A stretch of DNA of 5,088 bases from an uncultured Eubacteriales bacterium (GTDB taxonomy: Bacteria; Bacillota; Clostridia; Christensenellales; Aristaeellaceae): assembly GCA_902796115.1 (NCBI GenBank), contig CADBNX010000298.1, positions 1 through 5,088 of the forward strand, given 5' to 3'. The position numbers and the translations under genes were made by a program. The notes under the pieces were generated by a model that was not told where the DNA came from, did not search any database, and saw only the letters and a program-made list of their open reading frames with translations. This document shows, piece by piece, positions 1-5,088 of the stretch (within the stretch, counting starts at the first letter, position 1; every line of letters begins with the position of its first letter).

Positions 1-449
1 CCGATGCGCAGACTCTCAGCCGGAATTTCCTCCGCTGTATTCTCATCCGGAGCGAACGTCCAGTACATCCTTGCAATTCCGTGTGATATGTCTTCTTCAT
101 CCGTGAAACGGACATCCCGCAGAACCGTTCGATACCCTCCGCTGCTCCGCGGCAGGATCTCTTCGGCAATCGTTCCGCTGAGCATATACGTACCGCTCGT
201 CACAGGTGCATCAGGATGAGCACGCCAGCCGGCACAGAGCGTGAAGAGAAAGAATGACAGCAGACAAAAAGGAAGAAGCAGATTGCTTTTGCCGAGCATA
301 AAGGATACGATCAGCAAAGCGCATATGCCCGCACAGACCACAAGCGGCAGCGGATGCCACGGAAAAACAACGCCGGCGGCACAGCCCGCAGCTGCGGCAA
401 ACGCGATCCCGACAAGCGGCCGTTCCCTGAAAAAACGGAACAGTTTCAT
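1..449 (-). CDS. comEC: ComEC/Rec2-type DNA-uptake channel, N-terminal part (cut by window edge)
   Basis: The first 149 codons of a larger gene; the rest lies beyond the left edge. The protein opens with MKLFRFFRERPLVGIAFA. Three hydrophobic segments follow at about residues 11-29, 33-52 and 57-74. A soluble beta-rich stretch from about residue 84 contains SGTYMLSGTIAEEI. This order (membrane helices, then an OB-like segment) matches the DUF4131 N-terminus of ComEC, the inner-membrane channel that carries single-stranded DNA into competent cells. The family usually continues with a multi-helix Competence domain and often a C-terminal metallo-beta-lactamase domain; neither is visible here. The ATG at 449-447 overlaps the TGA (448-446) of the upstream hydrolase gene as ATGA. 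No Shine-Dalgarno site is seen before it, so translation is probably coupled. The identity rests on N-terminal architecture and is likely, not certain. Another DUF4131 membrane protein is the alternative. Confidence 0.8.
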   Translation of the reverse strand, partial: MKLFRFFRERPLVGIAFAAAAGCAAGVVFPWHPLPLVVCAGICALLIVSFMLGKSNLLLPFCLLSFFLFTLCAGWRAHPDAPVTSGTYMLSGTIAEEILPRSSGGYRTVLRDVRFTDEEDISHGIARMYWTFAPDENTAEEIPAESLRI

Positions 450-1156
450 AGCATGATCTGAAGACCGATTTCAGCAGGGACCGTATTCGCAAATACCTCC
501 CTCGCTTCCCCGACAATCCGTTCCCGGGCGGTATGCGGAGGAAAATGCGTAACGACCAGTTTATCCGCGCGGCAGTCTGCGGCCAGTTTTGCCGCCATCG
601 CGGCATGCATATGCGGCACCCCGGGATGCCATTCGTCGGCCAGGAACGCACTGTCCGCCAGCAGAAGATCGATGTCCCGGCAGAAACTCTCCAGTCCCTC
701 CGAGGTCGCCGCGTCACCCGTATAAACAAAGCTCTTTCCTGCAGCAGTGAAACGGAGTGCCCTGCAGGGGACCGGATGGGAAACCGGGCACGAATCAACC
801 GATACATTGTCAAATTCCAGCGTTTCTCTGCCATACCGTATGATGTGAAACGCATTGCCGCTCAGCAGGGCCAGAGGAGCAGCGTCCGTTTCTTCCGGGA
901 CATAAAGCGGCAGAGAACACCGGTTCTTTTCCAGCTCATACTGCAGCACAAACAGGTCGCACATATGATCCCAATGGGTATGAGTCAGAAATACGGCGCT
1001 TAAATCACATGGATCCATCCGTTTCCGAAGCTGAGACAGCACTCCCGACCCGCAGTCCAGAAGAAATCTCTTCCGGTCCGCTTCCAGCAGATAGCCGGAT
1101 GTTGCGCCGCCTGCCGCAGGATACGGTCCGCTGCAGCCCAGTACAATCAGTTTCAT
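446..1156 (-). CDS. YhfI-like metallo-beta-lactamase-fold hydrolase
   Basis: A 236-residue stand-alone metallo-beta-lactamase-fold protein of the RNase Z/YhfI-like branch, predicted cytosolic. The N-terminus MKLIVLGCSGPYPAAGGATS followed by GYLLE is typical of this group. The metal motif HTHWDH gives H59, H61, D63 and H64. Further likely ligands are H127 (in SHP), D148 (in YTGD) and H204 (in THFPP). All the expected metal-binding positions are present, so it should be an active two-metal enzyme. The substrate is unknown: the fold covers phosphodiesterases, nucleases and lactonases, and the RNase Z exosite arm is not evident. I chose ATG 1156 because AGGGGG lies 8 nt upstream; a GTG two codons earlier would leave only 2 nt. 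The gene follows walJ by 15 bp and overlaps comEC by ATGA, so it is the middle of an operon. Family confidence is high; the cellular role is not known. Confidence 0.9.
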   Translation of the reverse strand: MKLIVLGCSGPYPAAGGATSGYLLEADRKRFLLDCGSGVLSQLRKRMDPCDLSAVFLTHTHWDHMCDLFVLQYELEKNRCSLPLYVPEETDAAPLALLSGNAFHIIRYGRETLEFDNVSVDSCPVSHPVPCRALRFTAAGKSFVYTGDAATSEGLESFCRDIDLLLADSAFLADEWHPGVPHMHAAMAAKLAADCRADKLVVTHFPPHTARERIVGEAREVFANTVPAEIGLQIML

Positions 1157-1164
1157 CAGCACTT

Positions 1165-1170
1165 CCCCCT
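1165..1170 (-). promoter_or_regulatory. Ribosome binding site of the YhfI-like gene
   Basis: AGGGGG lies between the walJ stop codon (1174-1172) and the ATG at 1156, with an 8-nt spacer. It decides the start: the in-frame GTG at 1162 is only 2 nt away and too close. Confidence 0.75.
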
Positions 1171-1171
1171 T

Positions 1172-1978
1172 TTATTCACAGTGCCTGACGCCGACGCGGT
1201 AGATCGCGGTGCGATGATCACGCCAGGCAATATCGACCGTCATTTCTTCTCCGGGTATGATTCCTTCCTGCTTCAGCGTATTCACCGCGGTTTGCATGGC
1301 CAGTTCCGGCGTATTGTTTTCAGCGCTCAGATGTCCCAGAATCACATGCCCGATTCCGCTCTCCAGCATCTGCGGCAGCGCTTTTGCGCAGGCGTCGTTG
1401 CAGAGGTGTCCGTACCTCCCGAGGATTCTTTCCTTCAGGCTTCGTGAATAGCGCGGGTTCTCCATCAGCATTTTGGGGTCATGATTGCTTTCGATCAGGC
1501 AGAGCTGACTTCCGGCGATCTCATGAAGAACGCTTTTTTTGACATATCCCATATCCGTCGCGATACTGACGCTGACGCTTTGCGCCCAGAGCCTGAATCC
1601 TACCGGTTCGGCGGCGTCGTGAGGAATGGAAAAAGGGTGGATACCGATCCCGCCGATGTAAAAATCTTCACCCGTATCGAAAACCCGATGCAATTCGCGG
1701 GGGATTTCCCCGATTTTGCCGCAAATCGCATTCCACGTTTTTTCGTTGGCATAAATCGGAATATGGTGCTTTCTTGCCAGAATACCCGTGCCCTTGATGT
1801 GATCGGAGTGTTCGTGCGTGATCAGAATCCCTTTGATATTCTGCATGCCGTCGATTTCCGAAACCGCGTTTTCGATCCTTGACCCCGACAGTCCCGCGTC
1901 AATCAAAACCGCATCCCTGTCATCGGAAACCCATTCGCAGTTTCCGCTTGATCCCGAAAACAGCGCGCAGAATTTCGT
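1172..1978 (-). CDS. walJ: WalJ/YycJ metallo-beta-lactamase-fold protein with apparent ACG start
   Basis: A 268-codon protein of the WalJ (YycJ) family, a metallo-beta-lactamase-fold phosphodiesterase/exonuclease-like enzyme. In Bacilli it is encoded with the WalRK two-component system. Numbering from the ACG, the family signature FSGSSGN lies at about residues 7-13 and VLIDAGLSG at 24-32. The metal motif HEHSDH gives H55, H57, D59 and H60. Other conserved points are H120 (in PHDAAEP), D142 (in TDMGY), H166 (in ESNHD), H191 (GHLCND) and H216 (GHLSAENN). The full-length frame has no ATG, GTG or TTG at its proper beginning. The codon where family members carry Met is ACG at 1978-1976, 8 nt after GGGAGG, so the protein would read (M)KFCALFSGSSGN. 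The first standard in-frame start is TTG 1906, which would remove the first strand and the SGSSGN loop. The gene lies 21 bp after the ABC-F gene and 15 bp before the next hydrolase. No walR or walK is in view. The identity is firm; the start is the oddity. Confidence 0.93.
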   Translation of the reverse strand, partial: TKFCALFSGSSGNCEWVSDDRDAVLIDAGLSGSRIENAVSEIDGMQNIKGILITHEHSDHIKGTGILARKHHIPIYANEKTWNAICGKIGEIPRELHRVFDTGEDFYIGGIGIHPFSIPHDAAEPVGFRLWAQSVSVSIATDMGYVKKSVLHEIAGSQLCLIESNHDPKMLMENPRYSRSLKERILGRYGHLCNDACAKALPQMLESGIGHVILGHLSAENNTPELAMQTAVNTLKQEGIIPGEEMTVDIAWRDHRTAIYRVGVRHCE

Positions 1979-1986
1979 ATCGCATT

Positions 1987-1992
1987 CCTCCC
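1987..1992 (-). promoter_or_regulatory. Ribosome binding site of walJ, placing the start at ACG 1978
   Basis: GGGAGG lies in the 21-bp gap after the ABC-F stop codon. It stands 8 nt before ACG 1978-1976, the same spacing as in the next gene of the operon. A nearby ATG (1985-1983) is only 1 nt away, is in another frame, and ends after 21 codons at a TGA at 1922-1920. The site therefore supports initiation at or near the ACG codon. Confidence 0.7.
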
Positions 1993-1999
1993 GTCAAAT

Positions 2000-3940
2000 T
2001 CAGTTATGGTGCTCTTTGCGGTATTCGTCAAGCCGCGTCTGCGCTTCCTCCCATGCCGAGTAAGCGCCGGACAGTTCCTTCTGCATCTGCTCATAGGCGA
2101 GAGAAGCGCTGACCAGAGCGTCAGAGCGTGCCATCAATTCCGGATTCGTCATGGCTTCTTCCTGATCCCGAAGTGCTTTTTCACACTGCTCAACTCTTTT
2201 CTCGGCTTCGTTCAGTGCCTTCTCCAGCTGTTTTTTCCGTTCCGCTTCGTTTTTGAGAAAGCGTTTCTGCTTCTGTGCCTCGGTTTTTGTGATTCCGCCG
2301 TTTCCTTCTTCATACAGGATATCGGCTCTTTCTTTTTCAAGGCAGCGCAGGTATTCGTCGTAGTTGCCCTGAAAAACCCGGATACCGCCGCTTGTCATTT
2401 CCGCGATCTTATTCGCGAAACGGTTGATGAAATACCGGTCGTGCGAAATGGCAAGAATCGTTCCCTCATATTCTTCCAGCGCATCTTCAAGCACCTCGCG
2501 GCTGTCAGCGTCCAGATGATTGGTCGGTTCGTCAAGAAACAGCACATTATCCCGTCTGAGCATCAGCTTCGTCAGGAGAACACACCCGCGTTCACCGCCC
2601 GAGAGACTGGATATCGGCGAAAAAACCTCGTCACCCGTAAAGAGGAACTTGCCCAAAGCGCCTCTGATCTGTGTCTGCGTCATTCGCACAAAATCGTCCC
2701 ATACTTCCCGCAGTACTGTTTTTTCCGGATGCAGGGCCTGCTGCAGCTGATCGTAGTATCCCAGATCCACATTTGCTCCCCAGCGTATCGTCCCGCTGTC
2801 CGGTTTTTCCTGTCCGAGAATGCATCGCATCAGCGTCGTTTTTCCGATCCCGTTCGGGCCGATCAGCGCGATCCTGTCCCCCCGGTTCATTTTGAGCTGC
2901 ACATCCTGAAAAAGAGTGCGGTTCCCGAATGACTTGGACAGGCCGCGGACGTCAAGTACATCTTCTCCCGTCTTGCGCAGCACGGAAAATGAAAAATGGA
3001 TCTGTTTTTCGTCATCCGGTCTTTCCAGCCGTTCGATCCTGTTCAGCGCCTTCTGCCGGCTCTCCGCGCGCCTGATTGATTTCTCCCTGTTAAAGGAGCG
3101 CAGTTTTTCTATAACTGCCTGCTGACGCGCGATTTCTGCCTGCTGCTGTTCATATGCCTTCATCCGGGCCTCAAATCGCTCGGCCCGCAGATTCATGTAT
3201 GCTGTATAATTGCCGTGATAATACTCGGAAACGCCGAGCAGGATTTCCGTGATATCCGTACATACCCTGTCGAGAAAATAACGGTCATGCGAAATCACCA
3301 GGATCGCGCCGCCGTAGTTCACAAGATACTTCTCAAGCCAATCGATCGCGGACAGATCCAGATGATTCGTAGGCTCGTCCAGCAGCAGCAGATCCGGTTT
3401 TGACAGCAGCAGCGCAGCCAAACCGAGCCTTGTCAATTCGCCGCCCGAAAGCTGGCCTGTTTTTTGTTCCCAGCGGGTCCTGTCAAATCCCATTCCGGTC
3501 AGCGCGCCCTGAATCAGGGATTGCCGCGCATACCCGTCTTCGTTCTCGAATCTTTCCTGAAGCTTCGAATAAGCCTCCGATATACGGATGATTTCCGCTT
3601 CGTCCGTACATTCGGCAAGCTGCTGTTCGTATGCCCGCAAACGGTTCTCCATGATCTGAACCGGTTCAAACACATCTTCAAGAACGCGGAAAACGGTCTT
3701 CTCCGGAGAAAAATCCATTTTCTGCTTCAGATATCCGATCCTCAGGCCCTTCTGTATGCTCCAATCGCCTCCGTCACATTCTTCGCGGCCTGTCAGAATG
3801 TTCAGCAAGGTGGTTTTTCCGCAGCCGTTCACACCGACAAGCCCCATACGCTGGCCTGACTGCAAAGTCAGCTGCACGTTTTCAAGCACCCGATTCGAGC
3901 CGTATGATTTCGATATGTTTTGAGCTTTCAGAATGATCAT
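2000..3940 (-). CDS. ABC-F family duplicated ATPase, YdiF/Uup-like
   Basis: A 646-residue soluble protein with two ABC ATPase domains and no membrane segments, as in ribosome-associated ABC-F factors. Domain 1 has Walker A GVNGCGKTT (36-44), signature LSGGE (164-168), Walker B LLLLDEP (184-190, catalytic E189) and switch H218. A charged arm insertion spans about 92-140. A helical linker at about 250-310, rich in Arg, Lys and Gln, matches the segment that reaches toward the peptidyl-transferase centre in this family. Domain 2 has Walker A GPNGIGKTT (361-369), LSGGE (446-450), Walker B VLFLDEP (466-472, E471) and H500. A C-terminal coiled coil spans about 555-645, as in YdiF and Uup. All catalytic residues are present. 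I chose ATG 3940, with a weak GGAA upstream; the TTG at 3952 has no ribosome site. The role could be relief of stalled translation or antibiotic protection; housekeeping neighbours favour the former. It begins the walJ-comEC operon. Confidence 0.92.
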   Translation of the reverse strand: MIILKAQNISKSYGSNRVLENVQLTLQSGQRMGLVGVNGCGKTTLLNILTGREECDGGDWSIQKGLRIGYLKQKMDFSPEKTVFRVLEDVFEPVQIMENRLRAYEQQLAECTDEAEIIRISEAYSKLQERFENEDGYARQSLIQGALTGMGFDRTRWEQKTGQLSGGELTRLGLAALLLSKPDLLLLDEPTNHLDLSAIDWLEKYLVNYGGAILVISHDRYFLDRVCTDITEILLGVSEYYHGNYTAYMNLRAERFEARMKAYEQQQAEIARQQAVIEKLRSFNREKSIRRAESRQKALNRIERLERPDDEKQIHFSFSVLRKTGEDVLDVRGLSKSFGNRTLFQDVQLKMNRGDRIALIGPNGIGKTTLMRCILGQEKPDSGTIRWGANVDLGYYDQLQQALHPEKTVLREVWDDFVRMTQTQIRGALGKFLFTGDEVFSPISSLSGGERGCVLLTKLMLRRDNVLFLDEPTNHLDADSREVLEDALEEYEGTILAISHDRYFINRFANKIAEMTSGGIRVFQGNYDEYLRCLEKERADILYEEGNGGITKTEAQKQKRFLKNEAERKKQLEKALNEAEKRVEQCEKALRDQEEAMTNPELMARSDALVSASLAYEQMQKELSGAYSAWEEAQTRLDEYRKEHHN

Positions 3941-3987
3941 TGCCGTTTCCAATCAATAAAGAAAGGGCCGACTTGCCGCCAGCCCAT
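3937..3987 (-). CDS. Possible 16-codon leader ORF upstream of the ABC-F gene
   Basis: An ATG at 3987-3985 opens a frame encoding MGWRQVGPFFIDWKRQ. Its TGA (3939-3937) overlaps the ABC-F start codon as ATGA. The frame covers the whole terminator-like hairpin at 3965-3985 and its T-rich tail. A ribosome moving through it could both unfold the hairpin and deliver itself to the ABC-F start, which has only a weak Shine-Dalgarno site of its own. No good ribosome site precedes the leader ATG (only GATCGG, poorly placed). A frame this short can occur by chance, so this is a hypothesis. Confidence 0.25.
   Translation of the reverse strand: MGWRQVGPFFIDWKRQ
3955..3985 (-). terminator. Intrinsic terminator or attenuator between secG and the ABC-F gene
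   Basis: Reading the minus strand, GGGCTGGC pairs with GTCGGCCC across a GGCAA loop. This is an 8-bp GC-rich stem with two G-U pairs. It is followed at once by TTTCTTTATT. It lies 22 bp after the secG stop and ends about 15 bp before the ABC-F ATG. It therefore ends secG transcription, or works as a leaky or regulated stop feeding the downstream operon. No convincing promoter was found between it and the ABC-F start. Confidence 0.65.
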
Positions 3988-4007
3988 GAATGAAACCGAT
4001 CTGAGAT

Positions 4008-4250
4008 TTACTTGGCAACAAAAAGCATTACGATCGCCAGCGCAATAAAGATGCCGGCGGAAATCTTGGTCGTCAAAGCCAGTTTCCCTTCGAAAGTGCT
4101 GCTTTTATTCTTGCCGAAGAAAGTCTCGCTGCTTCCGCCTGTGAGCGCACTGATGCCTTCATCATCGCTGGACTGCATCAGGACCGATATGATCAGAACG
4201 ATGGACGAAATAATCAGGCAGACGTTGATAATGATCTGAGCAACTCCCAT
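4008..4250 (-). CDS. secG: Preprotein translocase subunit SecG
   Basis: An 80-residue small membrane protein of the usual SecG length. It has two hydrophobic helices, at about residues 4-25 and 62-79. They are joined by a cytoplasmic loop with the SecG hallmark: QSSDDEGISALTGGSSE followed by TFFGKNKSSTFEGKL. SecG is the non-essential third subunit of the SecYEG channel and assists SecA-driven protein export. The start ATG at 4250 is preceded by a near-perfect AAGGAGG (4264-4258) with a 7-nt spacer, and a strong promoter lies further upstream. A terminator-like hairpin follows its stop codon. It lies just downstream of rnpB with its own promoter, so it is probably transcribed independently of rnpB. 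Confidence 0.96.
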   Translation of the reverse strand: MGVAQIIINVCLIISSIVLIISVLMQSSDDEGISALTGGSSETFFGKNKSSTFEGKLALTTKISAGIFIALAIVMLFVAK

Positions 4251-4257
4251 ACAAGTA

Positions 4258-4264
4258 CCTCCTT
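4258..4264 (-). promoter_or_regulatory. Ribosome binding site of secG
   Basis: AAGGAGG, a near-perfect anti-16S match, lies 7 nt before the secG ATG. It is the strongest ribosome site in the window, which fits a highly expressed gene. Confidence 0.85.
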
Positions 4265-4278
4265 AGAATTACATGCGT

Positions 4279-4307
4279 ATCATATCACAGAAAAATCCAA
4301 AATACAA
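4279..4307 (-). promoter_or_regulatory. SigA-type promoter of secG with extended -10
   Basis: The -35 box TTGTAT (4307-4302) and -10 box TATGAT (4284-4279) are separated by exactly 17 bp. A TG one base before the -10 (TGATATGAT) makes it an extended -10. The expected start is near 4272, leaving a leader of about 22 nt carrying the AAGGAGG site. The spacer is T-rich. A perfect inverted repeat ends 8 bp upstream of the -35 box. Confidence 0.75.
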
Positions 4308-4314
4308 CCGTTTC

Positions 4315-4342
4315 CGCAAAATTCAGCACAGTGAATTTTGCG
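4315..4342 (-). repeat. Perfect 11-bp inverted repeat between rnpB and the secG promoter
   Basis: CGCAAAATTCA and its exact complement TGAATTTTGCG flank a 6-nt spacer. The repeat begins about 20 bp after the rnpB 3' end and ends 8 bp before the secG -35 box. In RNA it would form an 11-bp hairpin, but it is AU-rich and is followed by GAAACGG, not a U-tract. It could be the rnpB 3' hairpin (termination or processing) or a DNA operator for the secG promoter. The sequence alone does not decide. Confidence 0.6.
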
Positions 4343-4364
4343 ACCGATCCGGAACCTCTCGTAA

Positions 4365-4705
4365 TACGGATAAGCGCAGCCTGTAAGCCGGGTTCTGTTC
4401 AAAACGGCCATCTATCTAGGCGCAAAGTCGCCAATGCGCTCCAGCGATACTGCGAAAGCAGGACGGGCAGCCCTATGCGCTTTCAGGATCTTGCACCGAA
4501 TGGGGTTTACAGGACGGCACAGTCGCCAGGCCGCCAGTGCGCTCTTACCGCACTTTTCCACCCTTACCGCGAAAGCGGCGGTATATTTCTGTTGCACTTG
4601 CCTTGGAGTCGCCTCCACCAGCCGTTAGCTGGCATTCTGCCCTGCGGTGCCCGGACTTTCCTCATGCCTTGCGGCACGCAGCCATTCAGCTGCCTTATCC
4701 GCACC
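4365..4705 (-). ncRNA. rnpB: RNase P RNA, bacterial type A
   Basis: The catalytic RNA of RNase P, which removes 5' leaders from pre-tRNAs together with the RnpA protein. The conserved blocks come in order on the minus strand: GAGGAAAGTCCGGGC, AGTGCAACAGA, GTGCGGTAAGAGCGCAC, GTAAACCCC, GCATAGGG, CCTAGATAGATGG, and ACAGAACCCGGCTTAC near the 3' end. The ends are set by helix P1, where CGGATAAG (4701-4694) pairs with CTTATCCG (4374-4367); adjacent P2 strands CAGC and GCTG fit as well. A few wobble pairs could extend P1 outward, so the exact ends are uncertain by several bases. The length of about 340 nt is normal. The overall plan aligns with E. coli M1 RNA, hence type A. The L15 region (about 4441-4471) looks shortened and lacks a visible GGU tRNA-binding motif. 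A promoter is correctly placed for a start near 4704. Reading frames across this interval are spurious. Confidence 0.97.
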
Positions 4706-4709
4706 GGAA

Positions 4710-4738
4710 ACGTTAGCACATTTCCTGCGTTCTGTCAA
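4710..4738 (-). promoter_or_regulatory. SigA-type promoter of rnpB
   Basis: A consensus -35 TTGACA (4738-4733), a 17-bp spacer and -10 TAACGT (4715-4710), with TG one base before the -10 box. The predicted start, 6-7 nt downstream, falls at about 4704, which agrees with the independent RNA end set by helix P1. The -35 box overlaps the stop codon (4737-4735) of the aminopeptidase gene. Confidence 0.82.
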
Positions 4739-5088
4739 TCCTGTGCCTGCGCGTTTTTGATAAACGCGCAGTAGCACAGGTACGCTTCATACAAATCTGC
4801 TTTGCTGATGATTTCCCACGGCGCGTGCATCGAAAGCACGGGAACGCCGCAGTCCAGCACATTCATGCCGTATTTCGCGCACAGATACGCGATGGTTCCT
4901 CCGCCGCCCGCATCGACTTTGCCGATTTCGGAAGTATGATAGGCTACATTCGCCTCATCCATCACCTTCCGCACCTGCGCCACAAATTCCGCGTTGGCGT
5001 CGCTCGCGCCCGATTTGCCGCGGCTTCCGGTGTACTTATTGAAGCAGACGCCCATCCCGATAAAAGCCGCGTTTTTGCTTTCAAATAC
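4735..5088 (-). CDS. M18 family aminopeptidase, C-terminal part (cut by window edge)
   Basis: The last 117 codons of a gene that enters from the right edge. The ATG at 5055 is internal, since the frame is open to 5088 with VFESKNAAFIGMGVCFNKYT. The features match the C-terminal end of M18 zinc aminopeptidases (aspartyl aminopeptidase/aminopeptidase I family), cytosolic two-metal enzymes that remove N-terminal residues from peptides. GSRGKSGASDANAEF is followed by a glycine-rich loop, KVDAGGGGTIAYL. Then comes VLSMHAPWEI, whose His (residue 88 of the visible part) is the expected metal ligand. Full-length members have roughly 430-470 residues, so about a quarter is seen. The last codons also encode a long hairpin, and the stop codon lies inside the rnpB -35 box. 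The family is firm; the substrate preference cannot be told from this part. Confidence 0.9.
   Translation of the reverse strand, partial: VFESKNAAFIGMGVCFNKYTGSRGKSGASDANAEFVAQVRKVMDEANVAYHTSEIGKVDAGGGGTIAYLCAKYGMNVLDCGVPVLSMHAPWEIISKADLYEAYLCYCAFIKNAQAQD
4740..4780 (-). repeat. 17-bp bulged hairpin in the last codons of the aminopeptidase gene
   Basis: On the minus strand CCTGTGC, a TA bulge and CTGCGCGTTT pair with AAACGCGCAG and GCACAGG around an ATCAA loop. All 17 pairs are Watson-Crick. The hairpin lies inside coding sequence, spanning about the last 14 codons, and ends 2 nt before the rnpB -35 box. The RNA after it reads ATTGACAGAACG, so there is no U-tract for ordinary intrinsic termination. 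It may still end or stabilise the aminopeptidase mRNA, or keep upstream polymerases out of rnpB. Confidence 0.6.

Noticed and set aside
211..855. A 214-codon minus-strand frame overlapping two genes
   Set aside because: It crosses the boundary between the YhfI-like gene and comEC in another frame. It is rich in Arg, Cys and Ser and has no family features, while both overlapped frames have clear motifs.
1920..1985. A 21-codon minus-strand frame beginning at the ATG next to GGGAGG
   Set aside because: The spacing to GGGAGG is only 1 nt and the frame ends inside walJ with no conserved content. It would matter only if a frameshift joined it to walJ, and a changed start codon is the simpler explanation.
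2006..2932. A 308-codon open frame on the plus strand
   Set aside because: It is antisense to the ABC-F gene, whose motifs are all intact. The translation is rich in Phe, Cys and Arg with no recognisable domain, and no ribosome site was seen before its start.
3941..4007. A promoter for the ABC-F gene within the gap after secG
   Set aside because: The best pair, a TTGCCA-like -35 with TTTCAT 17 bp on, is too poor to support, and no TATAAT-like box stands in front of the hairpin.
4331..4774. A 147-codon plus-strand frame, with further frames on both strands across 4412-4628
   Set aside because: They lie over the RNase P RNA, whose conserved blocks and P1 helix explain the sequence. The encoded proteins look like translated structured RNA.

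Overview
The window is a compact, almost entirely minus-strand stretch of chromosome. A type A RNase P RNA sits beside a SecG, a WalJ and a YhfI-like hydrolase of Gram-positive type. The Shine-Dalgarno sites are strong (AAGGAGG, GGGAGG, AGGGGG), and base composition is moderate. This points to a Bacillota of the class Clostridia rather than Bacilli, which carry type B RNase P RNA. That placement is an inference; I cannot name a genus. No mobile element, CRISPR array or tRNA was seen. The content is mostly housekeeping, and the novelty lies in the small signals between genes.

In transcription order (right to left) the layout is as follows. (1) The C-terminal quarter of an M18 aminopeptidase gene runs off the right edge and ends at 4735. 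(2) A long hairpin (4740-4780) lies in its last codons, directly against a consensus promoter whose -35 box overlaps its stop codon. (3) rnpB (about 4365-4705) follows. (4) The interval 4251-4364 holds a perfect 11-bp inverted repeat and a good extended -10 promoter for secG. (5) secG (4008-4250) is followed by a terminator-like hairpin that lies inside a possible 16-codon leader ORF. The stop of that leader overlaps the start of the next gene. (6) A duplicated-ATPase ABC-F protein (2000-3940) follows. (7) walJ (1172-1978) appears to begin with ACG instead of ATG. (8) A YhfI-like metallo-beta-lactamase-fold hydrolase (446-1156) comes next. (9) The N-terminal 149 codons of comEC overlap it by ATGA and run off the left edge.

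The last four genes are spaced by 21 bp, 15 bp and an overlap, so they look like one operon. They link a translation-associated ABC-F ATPase, two stand-alone metallo-beta-lactamase hydrolases and the DNA-uptake channel ComEC, which in its family usually carries a third such domain. secG and rnpB have their own promoters. I see no convincing separate promoter for the ABC-F operon, so it may depend on readthrough of the hairpin after secG. The points most worth checking are the ACG start of walJ, the hairpin and leader ORF before the ABC-F gene, the apparent loss of the GGU tRNA-binding motif in rnpB, and two strong hairpins lacking U-tracts that flank the rnpB unit.
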